The notes under the pieces were generated by a model. That model did not search any database. It had not been told where the DNA came from and was given only the letters and a program-made list of their open reading frames with translations. Made by a program: the position numbers and the translations under genes. Positions 9,645-18,395 of a stretch of DNA of 64,000 nucleotides are shown piece after piece. This DNA is from CAWAXW01 sp963786155. GTDB lineage: Bacteria; Actinomycetota; CADDZG01; WHSQ01. The stretch is taken from assembly GCA_963786155.1 (NCBI GenBank), contig CAWAXW010000006.1, forward strand, positions 124,001 to 188,000, written 5' to 3'. Positions within the stretch are counted from its first letter, which is position 1. The number at the start of each line of letters is the position of its first letter.

Positions 9645-9651
9645 CTGAATC

Positions 9652-10038
9652 ATGCGAGTGAAGGTGGCGATTACAGCGATCACACTCCTGCTCGCCGGCG
9701 GTTGTGGCGGCGAGGAAGAGCTGTCCTTCGCGTCCGCGTCTGCCGTCATGAACGAGCTGGCCGAGGCCGGCTTCGACAGCTGCGCCGATGGGAAGGTGCC
9801 CGACGACTACCAGGCCCAATGCGGCGAGGGTGCCGACGCGCTCTACATCACGCACTACGTCGAGCCCGACAAGATCTCCCTCTACGTCCAGGAGCTCGAG
9901 TCCGTACCTACCGGAGCCGCAGTGGCGCGCGGCGAGAACTGGACGGTTGTCGTCTACAACGCGACGACCGGGGAAGAGGTAGCCGAGGCCCTAGGCGGGA
10001 CCTCAGAGTGCTTCGAAGGTACGAACGTGAAGTGTTGA
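9652..10038 (+). CDS. Small exported lipoprotein, unknown function
   Basis: 128 aa. The N-terminus (MRVKVAITAITLLLAGGC) is a lipoprotein signal with lipobox AGGC. The mature part has four further Cys residues (DSCAD, AQCGEG, SECFEG, VKC-end), which could form two disulfides outside the cell. The remainder is short alternating strands. No family is recognised. Transcription is probably leaderless from the shared divergent -10 element. Confidence 0.65.
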   Translation: MRVKVAITAITLLLAGGCGGEEELSFASASAVMNELAEAGFDSCADGKVPDDYQAQCGEGADALYITHYVEPDKISLYVQELESVPTGAAVARGENWTVVVYNATTGEEVAEALGGTSECFEGTNVKC

Positions 10039-10044
10039 ACGCAC

Positions 10045-10332
10045 TTAGGCGGGCGGGGGTGCCGTCGGAGGCTTGATGATGTCGCGGGCCCCTTGGCGTG
10101 CCGCGCCGGTAGCGGCTCCGATCAGCGCCAGCCACGCGATCTTCTTCTTCGCGGGACCGGGCTCATCGATCTGAGGCGGCTCCTCGCGGGTGACGAGCCG
10201 CCACATCATCGTCATCACGTAAGTCGCCAATTTGACGGCGATGATCCCCGCGACAAGTGCACCCACGGTACGCGCGACACTGGGCTTCTGAGGCTCGAAT
10301 TCGTCCTCGAGCGCGTCGTCGTCCTTAGCCAT
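10045..10332 (-). CDS. DUF4235 membrane protein
   Basis: 95 aa with an acidic N-terminus, a hydrophobic helix (VGALVAGIIAVKLATYVMTM), a charged loop with KKK, and a second hydrophobic stretch (IAWLALIGAATGAARQGARD). This is the actinobacterial DUF4235 layout. The start is supported by AAGGAG 7 nt upstream on the minus strand. Function is unknown for the family. It is convergent with the lipoprotein gene (6 nt gap). Confidence 0.75.
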   Translation of the reverse strand: MAKDDDALEDEFEPQKPSVARTVGALVAGIIAVKLATYVMTMMWRLVTREEPPQIDEPGPAKKKIAWLALIGAATGAARQGARDIIKPPTAPPPA

Positions 10333-10361
10333 TCCCGCTCCTTATGAGTTGTCGAAGCCGC

Positions 10362-11564
10362 CTAAACGTCGGCCAGCTCTCTTTCCATACCCACTAACGC
10401 GTCCAATTCTTCACCGCCCTCGGGTGGCCCGATGGCGATCACCCGGTCTTCGGCCTGCAGGACGAACCGGGGCTTCGGCCGGTACGTCCAGCGCCGCCCT
10501 CGCTGCACTGCCAAGACGAACATCCCCGTTTCCGTCTCGATCGAAAGCTCTTTAATCGATTTTCCGTCCGCGGGAGATCCGGCGCCGACGACGGTCTCGT
10601 GGCCAACCTCGTCCGATTCGACGAGAGCCGCCGCTATCACCGGGTGTAGCTCTTCGCCCCTCTCCACCAAGCGCGTCATCTCTCGGGCAGAGTCGAAGAT
10701 GACCTCGGAGGCGGCGCCAAGCCGAAGGAGCCCGCGCAGGTCGTCGGGGTTACGAGCTTCTTGCGCGCTCCTCAGCACCCACGACTCGAGCTCCGCATGC
10801 AGTGCATCCGAACGCGACTCGAGGCTCGAGACCTCCGCGGCCAGGGCTCGGTCGTTGAACAACAGAGCCGAGTAGGCGAGGCCCACGGCGACCTCAGCCG
10901 AGTTCTTCATCTCGACGAGGAGGTCCACCGCGCGGTCGAGGTCCGACAGAACGATCTCGTTCTCTTCCGGCCACGGGCGCGGGGGTGCGCCCATGAGGGA
11001 ACGCACGAGCGGAACCCCGTCCTCGGGCCCCTTGATCAACAAGGCGTCGCCGGCGGTAACGACGTAATCGGGCCCTGGGTCGAGGTTCCATTCCCCGCCG
11101 CGCCTGGTCGCGATGATCCAGATGCCGGTCTCGACGGGAAGCGCCAGCTCCCTCAGCGTCTGCCCTACGCCGGTCGAGCCGTCGGCGACCTTCACACGCG
11201 CCACGATCTCGTCCGCATGGCGCAGGTCTCTACGCAGGTCCTCGACGATCCCCAGGTCGATGGCTACCACCCGCGCGATGTCGTTGGCCGCATCGGCGAT
11301 GTGCTCGACGGCAGCGGCGATCTCGAGGACGCCGGCCATGTGCTCGGCATCCTCGGGACTGCGCGCCGCCAGGATGCTGATCTTCCTCAGGGCGTGGATG
11401 TGGGACCCCATGCGCTCTTCTAGCCGAGCGACTTCCTTGGCGAGCTTCGAATCTGCGTAGAAGACGGCCGCGTAGGCGAGGTCGACCATGAGCTCGGAGA
11501 CGTCCTTGATCTCGGCAAGGAGCCCCTTGACGGTATTCGGGCCTTCTCCGGTGTCTGCTTTCAC
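10362..11564 (-). CDS. Duplicated PhoU/RCK_C (TrkA-C) regulatory protein
   Basis: 400 aa built as two copies of one unit: an all-helical PhoU-like segment (about 1-90 and 200-300) followed by a TrkA_C/RCK_C ligand-binding segment (about 100-190 and 310-395). The RCK segments are recognisable by GQTLRELALPVETGIWIIA...GDALLIKGP and GKSIKELSIETETGMFVLA...EDRVIAIGP. It is soluble, so probably a cytosolic regulator of the adjacent cation channel. GTG 11564 has GAGGAGGG just upstream, overlapping the stop of the MgtE gene; the two form an operon with 8 nt between them. Confidence 0.8.
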   Translation of the reverse strand: MKADTGEGPNTVKGLLAEIKDVSELMVDLAYAAVFYADSKLAKEVARLEERMGSHIHALRKISILAARSPEDAEHMAGVLEIAAAVEHIADAANDIARVVAIDLGIVEDLRRDLRHADEIVARVKVADGSTGVGQTLRELALPVETGIWIIATRRGGEWNLDPGPDYVVTAGDALLIKGPEDGVPLVRSLMGAPPRPWPEENEIVLSDLDRAVDLLVEMKNSAEVAVGLAYSALLFNDRALAAEVSSLESRSDALHAELESWVLRSAQEARNPDDLRGLLRLGAASEVIFDSAREMTRLVERGEELHPVIAAALVESDEVGHETVVGAGSPADGKSIKELSIETETGMFVLAVQRGRRWTYRPKPRFVLQAEDRVIAIGPPEGGEELDALVGMERELADV

Positions 11565-11572
11565 GTCCCTCC

Positions 11573-12917
11573 TCAGGCTACTCCGAATACGACCAGGGCA
11601 AGCACTAGACAGATGACTCCGAGCAGGTCCATCCCGCTGGTGACGAGCGGAATCGTGTGGTTGTCGGGGTCCAGACCGAATCGATAGGTCGCGATCGCCG
11701 CGTAGTAACCGATCAGCGATGCGACGACGGTGGCGATGATGCCCCCGAACATCACCACACCCAGGAAACGGAGCGCTCCCGGATAAGCGAAGTTGGCGAC
11801 CTCCGCGATCCCCAGCGTGCCAAAACCGACCAACGCATAGACCGTGAGGCCGAGGAGCAGGACGATCGTGGCATCCAGCAGCGCGGCCGGCTCGGGCTTG
11901 GCCGAAGGCGTCACCGCCCCGAGGTGGAGTTTCGAGCCCAAACGCGCGGCAAGGATCGAGCCCAGTGCTCCGGTGTTCTCGAGGAAGCCGGGGAGAACGA
12001 TGAGGAACGCCGGCAAAGGCAGGAATACCTCTTCGAGTCGCGGTTCCGCAATCGAGCCGGCGAGGACGTCGAAGACGATCGCAATACAAAGCACTGGGAA
12101 GCTCTCGCGAATGATGCGCCGGGCAACCGTCATAGAGCTAGTGACCCCGAGCCCTATCGCCGCAACACCGGCGATCAGCGAGGCGATGCCGACGACCGGA
12201 GTCACGATGTCGTGACCGGAGATGAAGGAGGCGAGGAACACGCTGGGAAGCGTGACGACGTCTCCTATGGCCGTGATCAACGGCGCGCCGACCGAGTCGA
12301 GATCCCAACGCCGGTTGTACGACGTGATCGATAGGACAACGGTTACTGCCAGTACGACGAGAGACGAGATGATCCCGCCGAGAAGCGATATCGCGATCAG
12401 ATCCCAGATCGGCACGGTATCGATGTCGAGTAGTCCCGACACAGCTCGCGCGAGTATCCCCATGGCTACCGAAGTGCCGATGGTCAGGATGATCGACGCG
12501 TAGATGTTTTGAGACAGCAGGCCGCCGCGCGCTGCGCGACGGATCGAAGAGGCCCGAGAGGATCGCCGTTCCCAGCCGCGCCGCTAGAGCCCCGAAGATG
12601 TTGCCTCGCATCGCGATCGCAACTGGGATCAGCACCAGGAGGCCGTCGACATCCGCGATCCGCCCCTCCATCGCCGCGAGGGTTAGTCCGGCGATCAACG
12701 ACGTGATCGCGGCGATCGAGACCGCGGCGAAGCCTTGCCGCACCGTCGATCGCTCGGTACGCCAGTAGTCCACCACTTGCCTGGCCGGATCCCCGACCCT
12801 GCGCGCCGTGCCTCGCACCGCACGCGCGGGTGGTCCGACGAGGGCTCGCACGAGCCAGCCCAGCCACCTGAGGGGCGCCGCAAGCTTGGCCCCCCGGGGC
12901 CGCCCTCCCTCGCTCAC
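11573..12917 (-). CDS. MgtE/SLC41-type divalent cation channel, one frameshift
   Basis: Two MgtE transmembrane domains in one protein, as in eukaryotic SLC41. The first lies around FAAVSIAAITSLIAGLTLAA with the following IPVAIAMRGNIFGALAARLG. The second repeats it as LPAFLIVLPGFLENTGALGS with AARLGSKLHLG. The N-terminus is a basic cytosolic segment; CBS domains are absent. The reading frame breaks near 12530 (an extra C in GCGCGGCGG). Mg2+ is the likeliest ion from the family. A perfect 17-bp palindrome lies 9 nt upstream of GTG 12917. Paired with the PhoU/RCK gene downstream. Confidence 0.82.
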
Positions 12918-12926
12918 GTTTGTGCT

Positions 12927-12943
12927 CTTAAGAAGTTCTTAAG
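12927..12943. promoter_or_regulatory. 17-bp perfect palindrome upstream of the MgtE gene (operator candidate)
   Basis: CTTAAGAA-G-TTCTTAAG, two 8-bp arms around one base, 9 nt upstream of the GTG start. It covers where the -10 region or transcription start should lie. Its AT-richness stands out in this high-GC DNA. A repressor site is the simplest reading; the protein that binds it is unknown. Confidence 0.5.
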
Positions 12944-13068
12944 GAACAAGTGCAACTCCAAGCCGTCTTTACTCGTCTGAGCGAATAGAGACGAGAGAAC
13001 CGAGTGGTGACGCCGTGACGCCGGACAAAAGGTAAGTCACGGAGGACCACCCGGAGAGAGGGGCTCTG

Positions 13069-13272
13069 ATGGGCAGGGAATACTCGATCCAGGGGACACG
13101 TCCCCAAGGGCTCCCGCGGGCGTCCCGCAAATACCCCCAGGGCCGGGTCTGCGTCCAGGACGGGTGCGAGACGAAGCTGTCGACCTACAACCGCCGTGAC
13201 AAGTGCTGGGCTCACGCCGAGATGAAGGTCCCGCGCCTGAGAGGCCGGAAACCCGCCGCCGGCAGCCTCTAG
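13069..13272 (+). CDS. Small zinc-finger-like protein, 67 aa
   Basis: Basic protein with CVQDGCETKLSTYNRRDKCW followed by AH. The spacing Cys-x4-Cys-x12-Cys-x2-His is suitable for one Zn2+. Similar short C..GC..LS.YN..D.C..H peptides occur in actinobacteria, including as N-terminal fingers of DNA-binding proteins (from memory, not searched). GAGAGAGGGG lies just before ATG 13069. Alone it could be a small nucleic-acid-binding protein. Function unassigned. Confidence 0.6.
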   Translation: MGREYSIQGTRPQGLPRASRKYPQGRVCVQDGCETKLSTYNRRDKCWAHAEMKVPRLRGRKPAAGSL

Positions 13273-13341
13273 GCAGCCGCAAGCAGCAGCCTCCCCTCCG
13301 TTATCCTGAGCCGGTCCGTTCGCCGACCGGGAGGTAATGCG

Positions 13342-13683
13342 ATGTCCGTGCGCCGCTCGCTCGTGTGGCTTACGGCGCTCGTACTTGCATTGCTGTTGAT
13401 CCCCGCCCCGGCGGCGCTTGCGAGCGACTCCTTTGCTCAAGGGGACTCGACCGAAGAAGAGACGGAGGGCCAGGAGGGCTCGGATCCCGAGGGGGAGGGT
13501 CAGAGCGACCCCGAGACCGAGACCGACCCGGGCGAAGGTGGGGAGGCGGCCGAAGAGGAGTCCGGTCCGGTGTGGACCTACCAGATGGCGTGGCTCGCGC
13601 TCGGGGGGCTTGCGTTGCTCGGACTGGCCACGATCCTCATGTACTGGCGCCTCGTGGTCGTGCGCGGCCGCGCCGGCAGTTAA
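13342..13683 (+). CDS. Exported single-pass membrane protein, acidic linker
   Basis: 113 aa. There is a signal peptide of about 28 residues (LTALVLALLLIPAPAALA), a roughly 45-residue very acidic Glu/Gly/Asp-rich linker, one membrane helix (MAWLALGGLALLGLATILMY), and a short basic C-terminus (RLVVVRGRAG). That predicts an acidic extracytoplasmic loop and a cytosolic basic tail. GGGAGG precedes ATG 13342. No family is recognised. Confidence 0.65.
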   Translation: MSVRRSLVWLTALVLALLLIPAPAALASDSFAQGDSTEEETEGQEGSDPEGEGQSDPETETDPGEGGEAAEEESGPVWTYQMAWLALGGLALLGLATILMYWRLVVVRGRAGS

Positions 13684-13698
13684 CCCAAAGGCAGCCTG

Positions 13699-14769
13699 TT
13701 GTCCCGCTTGATCGAACCGGTCGTTGCCAGAACCATCGCCAGACGCGTGGGCGGCGTGGCCCGCATCCCGCGGGTGGAATACAGGGTGTTGGAGGAGGCG
13801 CTCGCAACGTCCGTAGGGCAGTCGAGCGCCCAGGTCCAGAGGGTCAGCGGCATCCCCGAGACGGGCCCGGTTCGGTGGGCGATGGTCGACCGGGGTGCGT
13901 GGGCCGAGGTCAACATCCGGTCGATGAACGACCTGCTCGGCCCCCTTGCGGATCGCATCGGGGCCCGCGTCGATGGGCTCCCATCCGCCGTACGGATCGC
14001 ACAACGAGGCGTTCTGTCGATCGAGGTCGGGATCTTGCTCGGCTACGTCTCGCGCCGCGTGCTGGGTCAGTACGACCTGTTCTCCGCAGGTCCGGAAGCG
14101 AAGCCCTCGCGCCGCCCGGGCGCGGGAGCCTCGCTCTACTTCGTAGGTCCCAATCTGCTCGAGATGGAGCGGCGATTCGGTTTCGTGCGCGAGGACTTCC
14201 TCCTGTGGGTCTCATTGCACGAGGTGACCCACAGGTTCCAGTTCGAAGGCGTTCCCTGGTTGCGCGCGCATTTCCTCAACCTCATCTCCGAGTGGACCGG
14301 CGCCCTCAACATCGACGCCCGTGGGCTCGCCAAGCGGTTCGGTACCGCCGCTCGCAAGCTTGCCAACAAGGACCTTCCGGCCGAGGAGCGCCACCCCATC
14401 TACCTCTTGGCCGACGAAGAGCAACGAGCGCTGCTGGACCGGCTTCAGGCGCTCATGGCCGTTGTCGAGGGACATGGGAACTGGGTGATGGACACCGCCG
14501 GCGCGGTCACGATCCCGACGTTCGGGCGGATGCGTGAGGTCTTCCAGGGACGCCGGCGCAGTCAGAACATCGTGCAGCGCGTCGTCAGCAACGTGCTCGG
14601 GCTCGAGATGAAGATGCGCCAGTACGAGCTCGGCCAGAGCTTCTGTGACGCAGTGGCCCTGCGCGCGGGTCCGGAGGCCTTGCAGCGGCTGTGGCTCGGA
14701 CCCGAGCACCTCCCCACGATCGGCGAACTGCGTGCTCCCGAGCTCTGGCTCGAGCGCGTCGCTGCGTGA
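13699..14769 (+). CDS. Zinc-dependent metalloprotease-like protein (zincin_2 / DUF2342)
   Basis: 356 aa. The zincin signature HEVTH (His174-His178) is followed by EGHGNWVMD (Glu257, His259), the metal-ligand arrangement of the actinobacterial 'F420-biosynthesis-associated' zincin_2 family. There is no signal peptide, so it is probably cytosolic. The gene immediately precedes and overlaps tilS by a GTGA, exactly as in Mycobacterium (Rv3626c-tilS), which strengthens the assignment. The start is a TTG at 13699 with only a weak AAAGG upstream. Substrate and true activity are unknown in the family. Confidence 0.85.
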   Translation: MSRLIEPVVARTIARRVGGVARIPRVEYRVLEEALATSVGQSSAQVQRVSGIPETGPVRWAMVDRGAWAEVNIRSMNDLLGPLADRIGARVDGLPSAVRIAQRGVLSIEVGILLGYVSRRVLGQYDLFSAGPEAKPSRRPGAGASLYFVGPNLLEMERRFGFVREDFLLWVSLHEVTHRFQFEGVPWLRAHFLNLISEWTGALNIDARGLAKRFGTAARKLANKDLPAEERHPIYLLADEEQRALLDRLQALMAVVEGHGNWVMDTAGAVTIPTFGRMREVFQGRRRSQNIVQRVVSNVLGLEMKMRQYELGQSFCDAVALRAGPEALQRLWLGPEHLPTIGELRAPELWLERVAA

Positions 14770-15794
14770 GCGAAGAGATTCCACCGAGCTCGGCATTCCG
14801 TCCCTCGGGCGGGCCCGGCTTCGAGGTCGCACAGAAGGCAAGTGACACCGCCAACCGCTACCGGATGTTCGTTGAAGCGGACGTGGTGGTGGTGGGGGTC
14901 TCGGGTGGGCCCGATTCGATGTGTTTGCTGCACGTCTTGACGCGCATGCGCCCAGAGCTGTCGATCGCCGTGGCCCATGTGGATCACAGGTTGTCGGACG
15001 ACTCGGAAGAGGTCTCCGCGCGCGTTGCGGAGTACGCGGCCAAGGAGGGGTACGACGTGCACATCGTGCGCGCTCCCGATCTCGCCGGGTCCAACCTGCA
15101 TGCGCGGGCGCGCGAGTTCCGGTACTCGTTCTTCGAGTCGCTCGGACAAAGGCTTGCGCCCGAGGGCCGCGCCCTGATCGCCACGGGCCACACACTCGAT
15201 GACCGGGTAGAGACGACGTTGGCACGCTTGGTCCACGGCGCGGGTACCGACCAGCTCGCCGGCATCCATCCGAAAGCCGACGACAGGATCCGTCCCCTCA
15301 TCCACGTTCGGCGACCCGAGACGCGCGCTTACTGCGAGCAGGTGGGCCTGCCCTTCTACGACGATCCGGCCAACGAGGATCCGCGTTTCGAGCGCGCTGA
15401 AGTGCGTCTTCTCCTTGCAACGATCGAGGAGCGATGGGGCGACGGCGCGGTTCGGGCGATGGCAACGACGAGCGAGCGCTTGCGCGATGACTCACTGGCT
15501 CTGAGCGCGTTCGCACTGGGCCTCTACCGGGCGCAAGTCGAGACGAAGGAAAGGGACCACGTCATGAGCCTCGAGAGCGTGCGTTCCTGGCCGCGGGCTC
15601 TCACGCGCCGCGTTCTGGAGTTGTGCATCCCCGCCGGCCGGGACCGCTCCGCGGGGATCGACGAGGTGCTCGAAGCCCTCGAGCGCGACCGGCTGAAGCC
15701 CGACGCCCGCTTCGACATCGCGGGAGGAACGACGATCGCGATAACCGACGAGTCTCTCGTGGTCACCCCCGGGGGCCCCGAGGCGACCGACTAG
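14766..15794 (+). CDS. tilS: tRNA(Ile)-lysidine synthase
   Basis: N-type ATP pyrophosphatase that converts C34 of tRNA-Ile(CAU) to lysidine. The PP-loop SGGPDS is at residues 46-51, followed by AHVDHRLSDDSEE, the NLHARAREFRY region, ATGHTLDDRVETTLARL, and a short C-terminal domain. Length 342 aa suits the actinobacterial type. The start codon GTG 14766 overlaps the zincin stop. The neighbouring order (zincin-tilS-hpt-ftsH) is conserved in actinobacteria. Confidence 0.93.
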   Translation: MSEEIPPSSAFRPSGGPGFEVAQKASDTANRYRMFVEADVVVVGVSGGPDSMCLLHVLTRMRPELSIAVAHVDHRLSDDSEEVSARVAEYAAKEGYDVHIVRAPDLAGSNLHARAREFRYSFFESLGQRLAPEGRALIATGHTLDDRVETTLARLVHGAGTDQLAGIHPKADDRIRPLIHVRRPETRAYCEQVGLPFYDDPANEDPRFERAEVRLLLATIEERWGDGAVRAMATTSERLRDDSLALSAFALGLYRAQVETKERDHVMSLESVRSWPRALTRRVLELCIPAGRDRSAGIDEVLEALERDRLKPDARFDIAGGTTIAITDESLVVTPGGPEATD

Positions 15795-15797
15795 ACT
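15792..15797 (+). promoter_or_regulatory. -10 box TAGACT (leaderless hpt)
   Basis: TAGACT ends 6 nt before ATG 15804. It overlaps the tilS stop region. Confidence 0.5.
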
Positions 15798-15803
15798 TCC
15801 TCT

Positions 15804-16367
15804 ATGGAGGCGACGGTCCACCCGGATATCGAGAAGATCCTCATCTCCGCGGCCGAGATCGACGACAAGATCGCCCAACTCGGCAAACAGATCACCGAGG
15901 ACTACCGCGATCGAGACGTGCTTCTGGTCGGCGTTCTCAAGGGCGCCTTCATGTTCATGTCCGATCTCGCCCGGAACATAGACCTGCCTATCGAGTTCGA
16001 CTTCATGGCCGTTTCCTCGTACGGCTCCTCGACCAAGTCGTCCGGGGTCGTGCGGATCCTGAAAGACCTCGACTACGAGATCACGGGACGGGACGTGCTC
16101 CTCGTCGAGGACATCATCGACTCCGGCCTCACGATCTCGTACTTGTTGCGCTACCTGGAGGCACGCGGCCCCCGGAGCCTCGAGATCTGTTCGTTGTTCT
16201 GGAAGAAGGGCCAGCAAGCGGTCGATATGGACGTTCGCTACCCCGGCTTCGAGATCCCCCCGGTCTTCGTCGTGGGCTACGGCCTCGACTATGACGAGAA
16301 GTACCGGAACCTGCCCTACATAGGGGTCCTCAAGGACGGCTTGTACGGCCCCGACAAGTCTGAGTAG
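15804..16367 (+). CDS. hpt: Hypoxanthine phosphoribosyltransferase
   Basis: 187 aa. Salvages hypoxanthine/guanine with PRPP to IMP/GMP. It shows VGVLKGAFMFMSDL near the N-terminus, SSYGSSTKSSG (flexible loop) and the PRPP-binding motif VLLVEDIIDSGLT. It ends in the aromatic base-binding part (FVVGYGLDYDEKYRNLPYIG). It sits in the conserved tilS-hpt-ftsH order and is likely expressed from its own leaderless promoter. Confidence 0.95.
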   Translation: MEATVHPDIEKILISAAEIDDKIAQLGKQITEDYRDRDVLLVGVLKGAFMFMSDLARNIDLPIEFDFMAVSSYGSSTKSSGVVRILKDLDYEITGRDVLLVEDIIDSGLTISYLLRYLEARGPRSLEICSLFWKKGQQAVDMDVRYPGFEIPPVFVVGYGLDYDEKYRNLPYIGVLKDGLYGPDKSE

Positions 16368-16416
16368 GCGGGTCGGTCCGGACTACTAGAGGGGTTTCTT
16401 AGGGGCACGTGACTGC

Positions 16417-16422
16417 TACGCT
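16417..16422 (+). promoter_or_regulatory. -10 box TACGCT (ftsH)
   Basis: TACGCT lies 9 nt before ATG 16432, at the long end of the leaderless spacing seen in this window. Confidence 0.4.
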
Positions 16423-16431
16423 GGTTTTCCC

Positions 16432-18360
16432 ATGAATCGGATATTTCGGAGCGCCGTCTTCTATCTAGTGCTCATCGTTGCGGTGGTTTGGGTCTTCAAC
16501 CTCTATAGGGCCAACGCCGACAAGCCCGAGCAACTGAACTCGGTCAACGAGTGGGTCCAGATGGTCGAGGACGGCGATATCGCCAGCGCCGAGTTCCTGA
16601 CCAAGGACGAGAAGGTCGTCGGCGACCTCGCCTCGGGCGATGCCAGGTACGAGCTGAACCTCCCGAAGGACACGATCGACGAGTACCAGCAGATCGCGAT
16701 CGACGCCGATGTGGCCGTCAACGCCGATCCTCAAGCCGGCGCTTTGTGGGTATCGATCCTGTTCCAGTTCCTGCCCATCCTCATAATCGTTGGGTTCTTC
16801 TTCTTCCTGATGCAACAGATGCAGGGAGGCGGCAACCGGGTCATGAGCTTCGGGAAATCGCGGGCCCGCCTCGTGACCAAGGACCAGCCCAAGATCACCT
16901 TCTCCGACGTCGCCGGCCTGGACGAAGCGGTCGAGGAGCTCCAGGAGATTAAGGAGTACCTCGAGGCGCCCGCGAAGTTCCAGGCGATGGGGGCCAAGAT
17001 CCCCAAGGGCGTGCTCCTCTACGGCCCCCCCGGCACGGGCAAGACGCTGCTGGCCCGCGCAGTTGCCGGCGAAGCCGGCGTCCCCTTCTTCTCGATCTCG
17101 GGCTCCGACTTCGTGGAGATGTTCGTCGGTGTGGGAGCGTCGCGGGTAAGGGACCTCTTCGAGCAGGCGAAAGCCAACTCGCCGTCGATCGTTTTCATGG
17201 ACGAGATCGACGCGGTTGGTCGTCATCGTGGCGCCGGTTTGGGCGGCGGGCACGACGAGCGCGAGCAGACGCTGAACCAACTTCTTGTCGAGATGGACGG
17301 CTTCGACATCAAGAGCGGTGTGATCCTCATCGCCGCGACGAACCGGCCCGACATCCTCGACCCTGCCCTCCTGCGACCGGGTCGTTTCGATCGTCAGATC
17401 GTCGTCGACCGTCCCGATCTCAACGGCCGCGTCGGCGTGCTCAAGGTGCATACGCGGGGCAAGCCGATGTCCAAAGAGGTCGACGTCGAGATCCTCGCCC
17501 GTCGCACGCCGGGATTCACCGGCGCCGACCTGGCGAATGTCGTGAACGAAGCCGCGCTGCTCGCCGCACGATTCAACCGCACCGAGATCGGCATGCCCGA
17601 GCTCGAAGAAGCGATCGACCGCGTGCTGGCAGGACCGGAGCGGCGCAGCCGCATCATCTCCGACAGGGAGAAGAAGGTCATCGCCTATCACGAGTCGGGA
17701 CACGCGCTCGTGAGTCACGCCCTTCCGAATGCGGACCCGGTGCACAAGGTGTCGATCGTGTCGCGCGGCCGCGCGCTGGGCTACACGCTGACTCTTCCCA
17801 CCGAGGATCGCTTCCTGGTAACGCGCAGCGAGCTGATCGACGAGCTTGCGATGCTCCTTGGAGGCCGCGTTGCGGAAGAGGTCGTTTTCAATGAGCCCAC
17901 CACCGGTGCGCAGGACGACATCCAGCGTTGCACCCGGATAGCGAAGCAGATGGTGACGGAGTTCGGCATGTCCGACCTCGGCCCCCTTGCGCTTGGCCAG
18001 AACGAGAGTCAGCCGTTCCTGGGCCGCGACTTCGGCCACGTGAAGGACTACTCCGATGACGTCGCGGCCAAGATCGATAGCGAGATCCGGCGCCTGGTAG
18101 AAGAGGCGCACGACGAGGCCCGCGAGATCGTGACGAAGTACCGGGACAAGCTGGACGCGATGGTCGAGGCCCTGATGGAGAAGGAATCCCTCGAGAAGGA
18201 AGAGGTCCAGATCATCCTCGCCGAGGTCGCCAAGCAGTCCCCCTCCGATCCCACCGAGAGAGCTCGCCTCCGGCGCCAACGTGAGGACGAGCAAACCCCA
18301 GCCGAAGAGCCGAAGCGCCGCCGCCTCCCGGCCCCCAAACCCCGCCTGGGCGAGGCTTAA
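16432..18360 (+). CDS. ftsH: ATP-dependent zinc metalloprotease FtsH
   Basis: 642 aa, complete. Two N-terminal membrane helices (about 8-25 and 100-125) flank an extracytoplasmic domain. The AAA+ domain has Walker A GPPGTGKT (198-205), Walker B IVFMDEID and the SRH region (AATNRPDILDPALLRPGRFD). The M41 protease carries HESGH (His420, His424) and a later Asp ligand near GAQDDIQR. The tail is basic and Pro-rich (PKRRRLPAPKPR). It degrades membrane and regulatory proteins at the inner membrane. No frameshift in 1.9 kb, in contrast to topA. Confidence 0.97.
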   Translation: MNRIFRSAVFYLVLIVAVVWVFNLYRANADKPEQLNSVNEWVQMVEDGDIASAEFLTKDEKVVGDLASGDARYELNLPKDTIDEYQQIAIDADVAVNADPQAGALWVSILFQFLPILIIVGFFFFLMQQMQGGGNRVMSFGKSRARLVTKDQPKITFSDVAGLDEAVEELQEIKEYLEAPAKFQAMGAKIPKGVLLYGPPGTGKTLLARAVAGEAGVPFFSISGSDFVEMFVGVGASRVRDLFEQAKANSPSIVFMDEIDAVGRHRGAGLGGGHDEREQTLNQLLVEMDGFDIKSGVILIAATNRPDILDPALLRPGRFDRQIVVDRPDLNGRVGVLKVHTRGKPMSKEVDVEILARRTPGFTGADLANVVNEAALLAARFNRTEIGMPELEEAIDRVLAGPERRSRIISDREKKVIAYHESGHALVSHALPNADPVHKVSIVSRGRALGYTLTLPTEDRFLVTRSELIDELAMLLGGRVAEEVVFNEPTTGAQDDIQRCTRIAKQMVTEFGMSDLGPLALGQNESQPFLGRDFGHVKDYSDDVAAKIDSEIRRLVEEAHDEAREIVTKYRDKLDAMVEALMEKESLEKEEVQIILAEVAKQSPSDPTERARLRRQREDEQTPAEEPKRRRLPAPKPRLGEA

Positions 18361-18382
18361 GCCAGGAGCGCTCGGAAGTCGC

Positions 18383-18388
18383 TAACCT
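18383..18388 (+). promoter_or_regulatory. -10 box TAACCT (leaderless folE)
   Basis: TAACCT ends 7 nt before GTG 18396. The folate operon would start here. Confidence 0.5.
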
Positions 18389-18395
18389 GAGCGGC

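Noticed and set aside
12918..13068. Mg2+ riboswitch (M-box) for mgtE
   Set aside because: Too little transcribed leader on the minus strand and no M-box motifs; only the palindrome stands out.
16465..18294. 609-codon open frame on the minus strand
   Set aside because: It lies opposite ftsH, which has full family motifs; long antisense frames are expected in high-GC coding DNA.
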